A stretch of DNA of 64,000 nucleotides from Lateolabrax maculatus (taxonomy: Eukaryota; Chordata; Actinopteri; Acropomatiformes; Lateolabracidae): the NCBI GenBank assembly GCA_031216445.1, contig CM062213.1:14447501-14511500 (forward strand), read 5' to 3'. Below, piece by piece: positions 12,301 to 26,200 of this stretch (the stretch's first letter is position 1; each line of letters begins with the position of its first letter). Position numbers and translations under genes: made by a program. Below the pieces are notes generated by a model. It saw only the letters and a program-made list of their open reading frames with translations, had not been told where the DNA came from and did not search any database.

Positions 12301-15300
12301 AGGATGCTTATTTTCTTTGAATGTTTTTATAAATCAAGTAATCAGGTTTTATAATTGCCAAGAAAAATATGTATTTTGTACCGTATAATGCCACTTTGTC
12401 TTGTCTCAGGTATTATAACACAGAACAATTAAGGTTAATTCACAACCAAAGACAAAATCAAGCACTTATTCACAAAACATTCAGATCTTGCAAAGGGGGT
12501 TTTGTTGCTTGACAGAGGGAAAAAAATCCCTTTGTTTACCATAAACTGATTTACACCATAACAATGGACAGGTTAAAGGTGATGAGAAGGATTCAAAGCC
12601 AAACATTAATCACAAAGACAGAAACACAACTGAGGCAACCAGAACTTGCACCATGATCATGAGTAGCCCATTTTTTTTACAAAATAAACGGAACATCCAT
12701 CTCTAATTAAGCTCATGTCTGCCACTGTCCAACAATTTTGTTTTCAACAGTGCTAGATTATCTGTCTTTGATAGCCAATGTCGCTGATAACAGATTCAAT
12801 AACTGAAACTGCAATCTCATTTGCACATTTTAACATCTCAACACTGTAGGCACATGTTAATCTCTAATCTCTGGCATTGCTTAAACAACCAGTAAACATA
12901 TATCAAACACGACTTGGAGAACCGGCATTTGCCACATCCATGCAAAATGAGAAAAAAGGAACTCCAAATAGTGAACAAACATGCAAACACACACACACAA
13001 ACAGCACAATTCCAATAACAATGGCTTCGTTAATTGACTATGTTATACACTGTTTTACAACTGCTTGTAGTAGGCACAATTAGCTTTAACACATCAGCCC
13101 TGAGCACAAACATCACCACACTGACACAGACACTATGGCTGAAATTAAACTCAACAGGCTGGCTAAATGCACTGTACTGTACATTTGCTTGTTAATTCAA
13201 GTGACAAAAGTCATAGATTTAACAGAGACATGGCCGTAGCTTAGACAGACAGCAGGGGTCTTTTTCTTTTTGCACCCAGAACTCCCCTCTGAAGCCATGA
13301 TACCAGTGCATTAGTTTGAAGCAATGATGATGGACAATGTATTTTATCACCACCCTTATCTCTGTTCCTCGAAGGTAACAAACTGCTCTTCCTCTTAAAA
13401 GTAATAGTTCTGGGAAATACACATACATTTTTCTTGCCAAGAATTAGATGAGAAGATTAATACCACACTCTCGTCTGTACGGTGGCAACAGTTAGCCTGG
13501 CTCTGTCAAAGGTAACAATATTCACCTACCAGCATCTCTAAAGCACACTAATTGACATGTTAATCAGGCTGTTGAGTTTCCCTAATTCCCGTTCATTTTA
13601 AACAAATTCTTTTAGTTTTCTTGGTGAGTTTTTACTCTGTTGGCAGTGTTGAGAAGGTGTTCAATTTTTGTAATTTCAGAAAAACCCCTTAACATGTCTG
13701 AGAGTGAACTGTCCCACGAGAGGATTTCCTAGACTTGCTTTGGCCCTACAGCGGCAGCACTTGTATTACAATGGAGAACAGTGTTCAGACAACCTTGAGG
13801 TTGAGGGCGCTGGCCCGAGGTCCTGTTTGGCTCTGCCAGTCCTTCCTTAAGGGCAGCACTCTGGGAGAGAGTGAGGGGGCGGGAGAAAAACAGAAAGTGA
13901 GAAAAACAAAGATAGAGAGGGTGGGAAAAAAAGGCAAACACGGTTAAGCAGGGTCTGGTAAAGAGTCAACAGTGAACTGTGAAGGGCTAAAACAACATGA
14001 TTTTCCTGGAGATGTTCAACAACCTGCCTACTGCTTACACTCACAAGGAGAACTGAAGCAAATGTTGTATGAGCATGTGACATTGTAGCTGTTTATTTTT
14101 GGTCATCCATTGCAAATTCACATGTTTAGTTGGGTTTGCATTTCATGCCATAAAGCCTCTACCTGTTGGGGCTGCACAGTAGTTGGCCTCTGGCCTTGGG
14201 GGGAGCGAGCAGGTGAGCGGGAAGCACTAGATGACCTGGCAACCAGTGCTTGGCTCATCTTAGCCAGCACCACCTCTGAGATGAGCTGACGGTCCTCTGC
14301 CTGGTGATCACCAATCAGCTGCATAGATGAACCCACAACCTGGACAAAGAGTGCACGGACAATGCATTAGAAAATGTCTGCCTTTTTACTGAAAAGGTTA
14401 CTCGACTGAAATGTTGCCGACCCAGATTAGATAACAAAGTCAGAAGCCGGTTAAACAGCTTCCTCTCCCAGATAGAAAATCTGTGTAGAATTTGTTAAGA
14501 TTTTATGTTTTTAATGGTCTGAATGGTGGGTTTTGGTCTACTTGGGTATGTTTTTTATGGATACTGTCAGAAGGTTTTGTTTTAAAATATATGTTATATA
14601 TAAAAAATATGGTATTTCCAGTAACCCAAATTATGGCAGTCAGGCTGCTGTTAAACTAAATTATACAAACCTAAACATTTTTACCACTGGAAATGACTCA
14701 TAGGGAGACATGTTTTTGCATCTAAAATACCTTCCACCAAACTACTGACTTTTTCATTCTGACAGTCAGGCTACTTCAGAGTGTAAGTGGGATGTTTAGA
14801 AAACAGTTCTTGGATACCGCAGTGACTGGGTGTTGGTGTCATTGTGGCTCCTGTATCATCTCCCTCTCCTCCCTCTTCAGCCTCAGACTCTCTCTCTGGG
14901 TGTTGTAATCGTAATTGCCCAAACTTCATCATGCCTCTTTGAGTCCTCAGCTACCTGTTTACTCCACATGAACCTCAGTTCACTGCGTTTTCCTGCCAGT
15001 TCATCTGTGTTGCCATAGCTTTTGAGCCATTCTTGCCTGCTAGCGATCATCTGTGTGTTTGAAACGTCTACCTGTCTGGATACCAAGTGTCCTGCCTCAG
15101 CACCATCAGATTTTTTTCGCCTGTTTTGACTGCCAGTCCATGACCAGCTGTAAGCTTGTTCATTGACTTTCAAACATGGCAAACTGTCTTTAACCATATT
15201 TGCAATAGCACTGTCAACATTTTGGTCCAACTACTCACTGCCAGCTGCCAGAATTTTGACAAAGACTGACCCAGTTGACCCAGCTCTGTCCATGGTTGAG

Positions 15301-18300
15301 GGCGCTAAGTTGACCTTCACCATTGACTACTCTGTACTTACTGCCAAAATGCAGTAAGTACAGAGAGAACCAGCGCTCTCTATAGCCCTCCAGCTTGTGT
15401 CTTACAAATCCTGGCTTGTCAAGTTTCTCCCTGACCTGGCAGAAATTCTGGCCACTCAACAGCTCAATCCTGTGGCCAAATTAGTCCCTGCTCCAGATCA
15501 TGAGTCTCCCAGTTCTTCTCCAGTAGCTTTAAATTCCTGCCCGGTTACTTCCAGAGCGCTCTGTGCTTTACTTGCTCGTAGGCTAGCCTTCTACCTGCTT
15601 AACGGCCCTCTAGTCTCTTTATTCAAACCTAAACCTGTCCACTCTGTCCTAGCCTGACGCTGTCTCTTCCTATGAGCCTCAACCTGTTTCTCTGTCTGAG
15701 CCTTACCGCGTCACTCTGATTGAGCCCAGACCTCTGTATGAGTCAACCTGTCTCTCTGTGCGAGCCTCTCTTTGTCTGAGTCCCAGTTCCTCTGTCAGAG
15801 CCTCTGTTTCTTCTTCTTCTTTGGCTGATCCCCTCTCTGCCTGAGTCTGATCTGTTTCTCAGTTGGAGCCTGAGCCTGAATCTGTTTCTCTGACTGAGCT
15901 CGGACCGGTCTCTATTTCTAATCTTGAACCTGAATCTCTGTCTGATCCTGAACCTGCACACCATCTCTATATAACAACCTTGGGTGATGAGATTGGTTGT
16001 CCACCCATGACCTGCCTCTTTAGATTTAACTCTACCAGCTGTGTCACAGTATTTGAAATGCGGTCTTTGTTGCTAAAGGTTAGAAGTCCAGTAGGTGAGT
16101 AGAAACTATGTTCTCAATCTAATTATCATCATATGTTGTGTGTAATCTTTCGCTTGCCTTTGAAAGCTCCATTGTAAACTGTTTTTTCAGTAGTGATGAT
16201 GGGATCAGAGTATTTAGCGATTTTCCACACTGAGACATAATCACTTAGCTTTTAGGAAAGGTATTATTATAGCAAAGCACATTCCTACATTAATGCGTTA
16301 TACACAACTGTTGGGGTCATGACTAAAGACTATGAAACATGAAACCAATATGCTGAAAAATTACTGGAAAGAAACAGCGTGAAAGACAATATGGAAAAAC
16401 TGCAGCTGAAATCCACCTAACAGACCAGTTTGTTGAAAAAGACAGACACAAAACAGACAAATAGAACAGATCCTGAGATAGGTGGCCCATAGAGAAAAGC
16501 CATACTTACCCTCGCCATATCACCAGATGTTAGTTATCACTCAATGTCTATTCAGGTTAGGTTCAATCAGTTTATTCCCAGCCAGACAATCTAAAGCCTC
16601 AGCAGTGTTAATTAGGCCAGACATGCTAAATTTAAGACCCAAAGCCTTATCAGTACTCTAATGAAACACAACTCCCACAGGCTGATGTCAACATGGTAAA
16701 AGACTTCAAACAAAAGTCAGGAGTCAATAAATATGATGTGATAATTGCTAAAACCTAAGGATCTATTTTTTGTCCATCCATCCCCCCTCTCCCTTTTTTA
16801 TGTGTTTGTTTTATGTGCTCACCTCAGTAATGTAGTCATTACCATCCTTGCCACATATGGCTTTGACAGCACAGATATCCAGCCCACCGAAGATCTCTGC
16901 ACAGGTATCAACCCACATCTTATACCTGTCACAGAGAGAAGCTGGATTAGGTCTACAAAGAGTCATAATCTGTTTACAGGAAACTAAAAAAAAAAAAAAA
17001 ATGCATAGGCTCCCACTTTTGTATGTACAGCAACAGTAACAGTTTTCTGAGTTGCAAAGTTGGCACTTGAGTCATGAAGAGTTGCAGGTATTTAACTTTC
17101 TTTTTTTTTTATAAAACAGAACTGGAAAGGAAAACTTTTTATTGCCTTAAACCATATTTCTTAGCTCAGTAAAAAATATAAAAGTTTTGTTCTTGCACAA
17201 TACTTTATCAATAATATTGATTTATGTGTCACTTCAGCACAGTATGTCAGTGCAGATGTTGCTCTTCAGGGCATTTATCCTGGTTACAACAGTAAACCTG
17301 TTACAAAACCTCTCTAGCTCTAAGCTGGGTCAACTGTAGCCCATAAAAGGTGCTTTTGCTGCCTCGGGTTGCTGCACTGGCATGTGTAAAGAGCTCCATT
17401 GACTTGCAGTCTGGAAAACTCAGCAAAATTAAACAGACACATTGATACTGACCAAAAGGATAATATAACTGGATTAGGGCAGGTATTCAACTTTTTCTAC
17501 AGCTTCAGATTCACCAAACAATATTTAGCTCATATTTCTTAAGACTTTAATCAGGAAAAGTGGCAAATACTTCAATTTGTGGCTTGTGTAAGTTTCAGTG
17601 TAAGGTTTGGAAAAATTCACTATATCTGAAAGGAAACTAACTAGTTTTGTACTGTTTTATATAATTCAGGTTAGTATTTATAAGCATTGACACTACACTA
17701 CAAACATTAACACAAAATTTTCCTATTTCCGACAACAGACCTTTTTACACAATTGACCTTTTGACTTGTTATAGCAGAAAAAGCGCAGCTGCACTTAACA
17801 TTAATGGCTGCTCTGTTCTATTTTGGTGTCTCTGTAAGACATGCCAGTGATCCAGCATGCATTATTATTAATGTTATCAATTACACCTGGGCTTTTCCTG
17901 CAGTGACAGGTCAAAATACATGCTTTGAAAAAGGTCTATAAACCAGAAGACACAATACACATTAAAAAAATAACGCACAGTGCAGCATCAGTGTGTTTAC
18001 CCACGTGAACTGGTTTCATCTGAATTAATCGGCTCTGTGAGGACATTGTGACTAACTGTGACATAACACAGAACGACATGTGCGACACCAGGGCAGCCTG
18101 AGCATCACTAATGTGGAAGTGGTGCTCACTTGTCAGTCATGGCTACTTGTTCCAGCATGGCAGATCCGGTGTTGCTTTTCCAATTACCAGAGATGGATGT
18201 TCGCCTGGAAAAGAAGAGGAAATTGTGCGTTAAATTACTACAGAGTCCAACCTTCACTTGTAGAAATGTTAAATACAGGCAAGAGAGATTTGGACAACCT

Positions 18301-21300
18301 TGAGGCAGGATGGGTGTGGTTTCAGCACTAGCTTTTGGTAAACAGCCAGTGCAGGCAACATGCACATCTGCAGGTTATCAGGCTGATAAATATCCTGCTA
18401 AATTGTCGAGTTACCATAGGTTCTTTAGTTTCCAGTGGAAGCACAGGTGTACACATAACAACAAAAACATCCAGGATTAGACTACACCTGGTCTAATTCT
18501 TTAATTTCATTCGATAAAGCACACACAATAAGAATGTTATGGTGTCAAAATGTCCAAAATGATTAAAAAAGTGTTGTTTTTCTAATGTTTTTCTGACAGT
18601 TTATCGGGTAACTCGTGACATGAATATTACTATTTTTTTTTTTTTTGCAGTTTGCTGGATGCAGGTGACGTTGTGTATGTTGTATTTTCCTGTTTGCAGC
18701 ATTTTCTTTGATATTGGAGGGTTTTGATGACAGCAGCTCTGGAAATAAAATGCACCTGAGGCCACTGATGTTAAAGAATTTGTTTTTGTTTAATTTATGA
18801 ATCAGATAGTTTAAAGGCGGAACTGGAGACGCGCAGACGATGTGAGCTCTGACCGGGATAACAGTCAAGACACTTTCCAAGTGGCGGCCTCAGCTGCCTC
18901 AACCTTACTGCGATAAATATGCAAGTAGTTTTCCTGTCCAAATTTCCAACTTGGGAAGCCAGAAGATCTCACAAGCGGCCCTCAGCTGTTGTGGCCATTG
19001 CTATGGAAAAGGAAAGAGGTGCCACAACTTCTAAAAGTTTTTGGGTTTGGTACGTGCCAGTCTGTGAGAAGTTACAGTAGCCTATGTCTAAGATAAATTA
19101 TAACAGGCTACACGGAAATATATAAATGAAAATCAAAAGAATCTGACGTAATGATAAATGACAAATATTTTTGTGTATCTGTTATTGTTAATAATATGTT
19201 CTGAAAAGTTTGTGATATAATAAGTAATATATACATTTACAATAAGTAATATGATTTCAATGTATGGCTTAATCTGCATCATATAAGTGCCGGGTCGCTG
19301 AAGACCCAAGGTATTTAGGAATGTTTGAAAAAACACCCATGCATTTGTATGAGAACTTTACATTTCACAAGTTTACACTTTATTAATGCAAATGCATGTA
19401 CGTAACTGTTCCTCTGCCTACTGATGCAAGTGTCCTGAGCCCAGAATACAATGTGTTACAAACAAAAAATGTGCATATTGTACATTATACATATAAACAC
19501 ACACAATATAAAAACACATACATGTAAGCTTTGTAGTCGGTGCCGATTTTCTGGACCCTGATGTCGTACTTGGCATCTATAAATGGCTCTGTAGTGCAGT
19601 AGGTCTGAGTGATGGCCACCACACTTGCAATGTCCTGGAAGTCACTCATATTGTCCACTTTGACCTACAGAGGAATGACACATGGAGAAACATCATTTAT
19701 TTTAAGTAAGGCTGGGCTATTTACTTTATTAGTATAGAGATATTTGATGTAAATGTTATATTTCTTGCAGTAAGGTCATCAACAGTATTCTTTCGTTGTA
19801 TAATACATGTCTCATAACTGTTTGCACAAAAACTTAATTCAAGCTTTATAGGAAATTTCAAACAACAAGTTAAATACTGAAGCTTTCAGCGTACCATGAC
19901 AATCTGTTCCTTTAGTAATGTTTTTATTTTTCTTAAAAAGTAAATAATTTTGGGGTAGCACAAACTTTTTTGCTTTTTGTTTATTAAATGATGGTTCAGT
20001 ATTTGGTTTCTTGCTGAGAGTTAGATGAGAAGATTGATACCACTCTTATGGCTGTATGTTAAAAAAATATTAAGTGTACAGACATGAGAGTGGTGTCAAT
20101 CCTCCTCTCAACTTTCCGCTATAAACAAATAAGCGTATTTCCAAAATCTCAAACACTTTCTACAAGCATGCACAAAGGGTCAATAGTCAGAAAAATATAA
20201 ACCTATCTAGGATGCTGGTCTTGAGTGTTGCATTATGCTTGTAATTTGCTTTTGTAGTGTCAAAACACTGTCATATCATCAACGATGCAGACCCAATTGA
20301 TAACCTGGATCAATATGGAGCTGGCAATGAAATTATGTTGTGATTTCCTCTGCATTAGCCACTGTCAATGTCCTAGAAATGACATGGTCCACTTCAATCA
20401 AAGAATAAAGTGCAAACTATTATACATGCTCTCACCTGGTATTTATCATAAATAATGGTGTCTTTCTTAAATATTTCACTCGGAGGACAGCAGTGAATCA
20501 GACAAAAAAGTGGGATTTCTACAAAAACTACATCTGTAGCACAATACAGATGTGTAAGAGTTGAAATGATCGAACTAAGGAAGGCAAAAAGGTACAGGCT
20601 GATAAGAGGTCCAGTAAGACAGAAACCACCTTCCATAACAGAGAGAGAGAGAGGACAATAACACAACATCAGATAGAGCATTTCAGGGGAATGATGTGTG
20701 GTGGATCGATCAGGAGGGAAGTAGAAAGAGGATAAAAACCTCAATCTGATTTCACCCAGAACATATTAACACAGTTGTCAATCAATGAGAGGAGAAAAGA
20801 AGGACTGAGGGAGACTATACAGTAAAGGGATGGACTGCAGTCATGAAAGGGGGATAGGACAGATAAGAGGATGGAAAATGATGTAATGTAAGGTAATGTA
20901 TGTCAAAAAAAAGCATTACACAGTGCAAACGATGTGGTGGTGCTTAGTGTAAACCATTCCACTCTCTAGGCACACATAGGGATTTTAAAGCTTTTCCAAA
21001 TGGCAATTTGTCAGATGATGCAACAGTCTAGTGGATGGGCTTCAGTCCAACCTGCAGCTATTTTCCCCACTTCACTGACTGATGAATTTGTCTTCTATTC
21101 AAGAAGGACAAAACAGTTTGATGCCTGTATCATTTGATCTCAACTACTGCTTCAACAATAGATCATTTCAGGAGGTCAAACCTTTTTATGTACTTAGACA
21201 ATCACTCAATTTAGCCTTTTTAGTTAGAAAGATAACTCTAAAATGGCTAAATGAAATTGTCGTGTAGCTCTCCTGTAGAGGAATCAACAGTACCTTTCCC

Positions 21301-23138
21301 ATTCCAGAGTGGGCGTGTCCGATCTTCACCACAACTGGGAAACTTGGTGTTGTAATCTGAAAAATAACAGATTATTTATAGGGTGAATACTAATGAACGA
21401 TACAGAATGATTACAGCTGTAAGATCAACATGTGAACACACTGTAAAGACCCTGCAGTAACTGTCACCATTCACAGATCTGTGTAGGTAAGCAGGCGTTT
21501 AAGGTGTAGCACTGCAAGAAAATTACAATCTCACAAATCATTTACAGTAACTTCAATTGTTTAAGTTATATTTGAAGGTGAAACTAATTGTATAGATTTA
21601 CCAGGAAGTGATGGCACTGATGGTGGAATTAATATACTTGATGTTGAAGTTTTAAACCTGCATTCATTGATTTTGGGCCACTTGGGGGCAGCACAACCAG
21701 CTGTTAGCACAACATACATATTATCACCTTATAAAGTTGATGTATGTATGTATGTATGTATAATATGTTTAGTATTTATATTAGTTATTTTTGCTCTGTT
21801 TTGGCTAAGACCAACTCTGAGGGAAATATCTGGCTCTTTAGCCGCTAAATAATGTTCACCAGCCATCTGGTGCTTGTGATGGAAATCTTAGAGCTGGTTC
21901 ACTCTAACAAGAAGTTTCAGGAGACCGGGATGTCTTACACAGGAATATTTATTGAAGCTCGATCGAGGAGAAAAGGGAAACACCACGTGTGAATCACAGC
22001 GTACTGCTGCCCGAGTCTGAAGATGGTGTCCTGAAGCTCAGTATTTAACCCTCCCCAGAACTGATAAGTTCCACTATATCCAAATAGGGTTATTCCTAAC
22101 TCAGCCTGGTCTGTGTGATGACTCTATTGGATATCGGATCCAGACAGGGAAAGACGTCAACCTCTACCGTATCTGTTATCCAGCGTCAACAACCAGGCGC
22201 CAGCCTGTTGTGTCTAACCCTGAAAACAGAAGATATCTAGCAGACCCTGGTCTACCAGATGCCAGAGCCAACTCGGCCTTGTCTGGCACACAGAGTGAGA
22301 CAGGCAGCTGACCTGACCTGTGAAGCACTGTCTTAAGTTACCGTTAACCTACAAGAGGGAAGTTTAACATACAAGAAGGAAAATTCCCTCACAGTGCTGT
22401 GCAGGCAGGGTACAGTGGTTTTATCAAGTCAAGTCAAATTTAATTTATATAGCCCAAAACCATAAATAACAATTTGCCTCAGGTGGCTTTACAATTTGTA
22501 AACAAATTTGTTTCATGAAAAACAGTTTTTGACAATTGTTTTTTTTTTCAGTCTTTACTGTAGTTTCTTTTCAGATTTAGTGACACACACTCAGATGTTT
22601 TTATTAGAAATTTGTGACAAAGTGCTTTCTTGACACGAAACTGCTCCATTTCCCATCAATACAGAAATACTTGTACACTAATTAACATTCATTTTTTTTA
22701 ATCAAAATTTATCACTCAGATGCTGCACTGATGATCACACAAGCTGCATCTGAAAAGTACAACATGAATCTCTTCACAAAAAATACGTATAAAGGATTTT
22801 AGGATTTTTTGTTTGAGTGGGTAAACATTGTTTATAATCAATGTTTCACAAACCTGTCCAGTAATACTTTAAAATCAGTCACAATTTTCATGTCTAACTG
22901 CATGAATGCACCTTACGGCAGCCAATGGGAGAAGAGGGAGGACATCAAATGAGGTTACAAGAAGAGGCAAAGGATGGTCGTTTTTTTTTTTTCTGCGTTT
23001 GAGGAGGCTGTCCCTAAATTGTTGAGTACATAAGAGGCTCCCTGTGTGCGACCCTCTCAGCATTCAGGACCAGAGTGTGAGGGGATCCAACTATTGTAAG
23101 TTTCTCTGTGTGTTGTCTACAGAGAGGGCGAGAGCTAG

Positions 23139-23173
<35 letters not shown>

Positions 23174-23180
23174 AGCGGCG

Positions 23181-23211
<31 letters not shown>

Positions 23212-26200
23212 TCCCTCCAACTCAAGTTATTTGCCCCAGCTTGAATTCAGAGGTGTAATTTAAACTTGAAAACATTTCTGTCCACAGCTGCCTTTCAGCT
23301 CAGCAAAGCTCATCTCACTACTTCAACTCTACTGTCTTATTCATCCCCCCGTTGGTGACTGCCGGCCTGATTTGCTTTCCCGTGGAACTTAACAGGATCA
23401 GAAGAGGTTGCAGAGTGTTTATCGAGTGGTGTAGCGGTCAGAGTCATCATGGCCATGTCCCAGGAGCGGAGTGCGTGTCTGGGGCTCTGGGTGCTCCTTT
23501 TGCTTGGTGCAGGCATGGAGGAAGTTGTGGAGGGATGTAGCTGCCACCCAGCACACCCACAGCAGCTTTTCTGCAGCGCTGAGATTGGTAAGTTAATAAC
23601 TGGAGACCAATTTAGTTTCTGTTCACTCTGATAAAAGTCAATTATATAAAAGCTGCTGCATATAATAATAGTGAAAAACCTCAGACTGTGGACGCAATAA
23701 CCTAAAAGAGGTGAAGGATTTTAAAATGGGAGGAATGTCCCTCTTTCTTTACTAACTGATCGAGGATTTGGCTTATTGATCAATCATTGAAAAAAATCAA
23801 CAGTGTAAACCTACTGTGACAACATCTAATGAATAGAGATTAAGGGTTGAGCTTTTCATGCTAGTTAATTGAAGAAAACACTGATTTATTATTGTGGCTT
23901 GTTTTTTTAATTGTATTCATGGAAATTATCAGTTTTATGCATAGAAATTTGACAGTCCAACTTATGAAAGCACTGTATAGTTAGTAGACTGATTATTGAT
24001 TAATATCAGTTGTAACATACTGATTTTAATTAATACACTACAACCCCTTTTATTATTATTTAAAAACAGGGGCCTGCCATCTGTTTTTTGTTGTTACATA
24101 CTTGAGTCTTCTTGCTCCCAGTCACAGAAAGACAAACCCAAAAAAAAAAACAGTCAGCGCCAAGTGGCCCCGGCCTACTTTCTATCTGTCTGTCTGTCGG
24201 GTGTCTGCCTGTCTCTCTGTCTGACGCCCCCCATCATCCAGTTATTTCTTGTCTAAGCACAGGCCAAAACCAACACTCTGCTCTGACTTTGAGTACTTGG
24301 CTCCAGACTGTGGAAAGCTGGAGTATGTGTTTTCTGTCAAAGGTTACACTCCAGCAGAGGAGAGAGACCGAGAGAATGAGAAAGCAGACGAAGAGATTGC
24401 TTTTATGGTGTTCTAGTCTTGTTTTGTAATTGGTCTGTATCTACCTTCAAGTTTAGAGAGGGTTGGCTCCTTCAAAGTACTCTGAAAATTTGCCTCAGAA
24501 AAGTCAGTATGAAATGGAGGCTGAGACCTGTTTTTGAAACCAGCATAATGCCAAATTAGATCTGGGTTATGAGAACACAATGAGAGTATTTGGGGCAATG
24601 TTTTTAGGACAGGGTTTTACATATGAAGTGTTTCATCAAAGAGTAAGCTGGAAGGCCTCCAAGTTTGATTGTTCTGTTTTCTCCGACCGAACAATTTGAA
24701 GTTTTCATACATGCCTGACATTGCAAGGTCCTGATGAGTTAGGCTGGAATGGGCCTGAATCAGGTCTCAGTCTAGACTTTCTGGTCTAGGCTGGTATTAG
24801 CCTGGCATCGTCAGACCATTTCACAAATGTGAATTAGTCTGGAACCTCTCTGTTCATTTTCAAATTCCAAGGGGCGTTATCAACAGGGGCAGACCAAAAT
24901 GCCTCTAGACGCAACCGGATGGACCTTCAACCAATCAGAGCAACGTAACATCGCCCTGCCCTATGTTGTGTCGGAAGTATGACAAACACATCTTTCTCAT
25001 CAACAAAAGCTTTAAGTGCAGTTGTTGTTACCCGAGATAGCATGACGTTACACACATCCTTAAAGCATTTCTTCTTGAAATGTTAAACGTGAAACATACA
25101 GTTTGAGAATATGATCCATAAAGCATCAATCTCATGACCATCATAACTTCCGTGTTGCTAGTCCAAGTATGTTTTTCTGTAAACTAAGCATCCAAACGGG
25201 TATGTCAGAACTAAACAACAGTTTGATTCACATTTCCCATTATCATACACTGCACTAAAATACTTGGGCTAACAAGTCCTACTCTGCAGTACAAAAACCA
25301 CGCTGCTTCGCCTCAGGCTTTAAGCATGATATCATGTATGTCGCCACTAAGTGCATATTTAAGACCCGTGTACAGAATTCTTGTTTTAGATTGAGTCAGT
25401 CGTACAAGGAGTTTTCAACTCACACAGCCAATTATAAGTAGTTAGCCTGCAACAGTTGTCATTTCAGCTGGCTTCAAATTTGACACTTACCAGATAGAAT
25501 TGAGAAGCTGTTTTTGTCGACCTCTGCGTGAAATCAAGGACTCATCCTCTCTACTGTATCAAAAAATTACGAATAATTTCTAGTGCAAGAGCGGAAAGCT
25601 TGACAGGCATAGTAACAGTAAATATGGGGGGTGGGACACGAACGGCCAAATAACCACAGGTTCTTTTGTAATTGGACCCCTTTTGTGATCCCCTTTTTCC
25701 TCAGGGTATGCTTGGGGCTCGGGTCTGTTGTTTAGTTTTAAATGTATGAGTCCATCTCTGAATGGATCGAGGAGGCAGTGGTCCCTTTCAGGTGGGATGC
25801 AACTTTTTGGGCCCATGAATAACAAATAAGGAAAATCCCTCACTTACACTAAGTGCGTCTAAGAAAACGTTTTAATCTGGTGGCGTGTATGATTATACTA
25901 TCTGTCTTGTTTTCTAAGCATAGGCTGGTGGTGGCCTTTAGTTGACCTGACAGTGTTGTCAAAGTCGACGAGGCCTTTGAATAAAGCTGTACATCTGAGT
26001 AATAACCCATCCGGACAAACCTGGGACGATTCCCTGGCCATGTTTGTGTATTTGAGATTGTGTGTATGAGTGTGTGTGTGTGAGTGTGTGTGTGTGTGTG
26101 TTGGACGGAGGCCAAGCCATGCCAACACAGCCTACTCCATCTCTCTCTTTCTCTCCCTCTCTCTCCCCACTTCATTTCCATGTCTATAGGCTTGGTCTAA

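Larger units (their letters stand above)
11013..13793. other. syn2 intron between exons 12 and 11
   Basis: 2.8 kb without coding signal. Includes the plus-orientation CTCF-like motif, the IIb-type tail at its exon 11 end and the family A repeat at 13395-13566. Confidence 0.75.

Noticed and set aside
14883..15230. 115-codon minus-strand frame in the intron between exons 10 and 9
   Set aside because: No similarity to synapsin or another family, and no fitting splice sites in phase with neighbouring exons.
21678..21692. CTCF-like CCACTTGGGGGCAGC
   Set aside because: It mismatches a core position and lies in what looks like a dispersed repeat (ctaaataatgttcaccag context).
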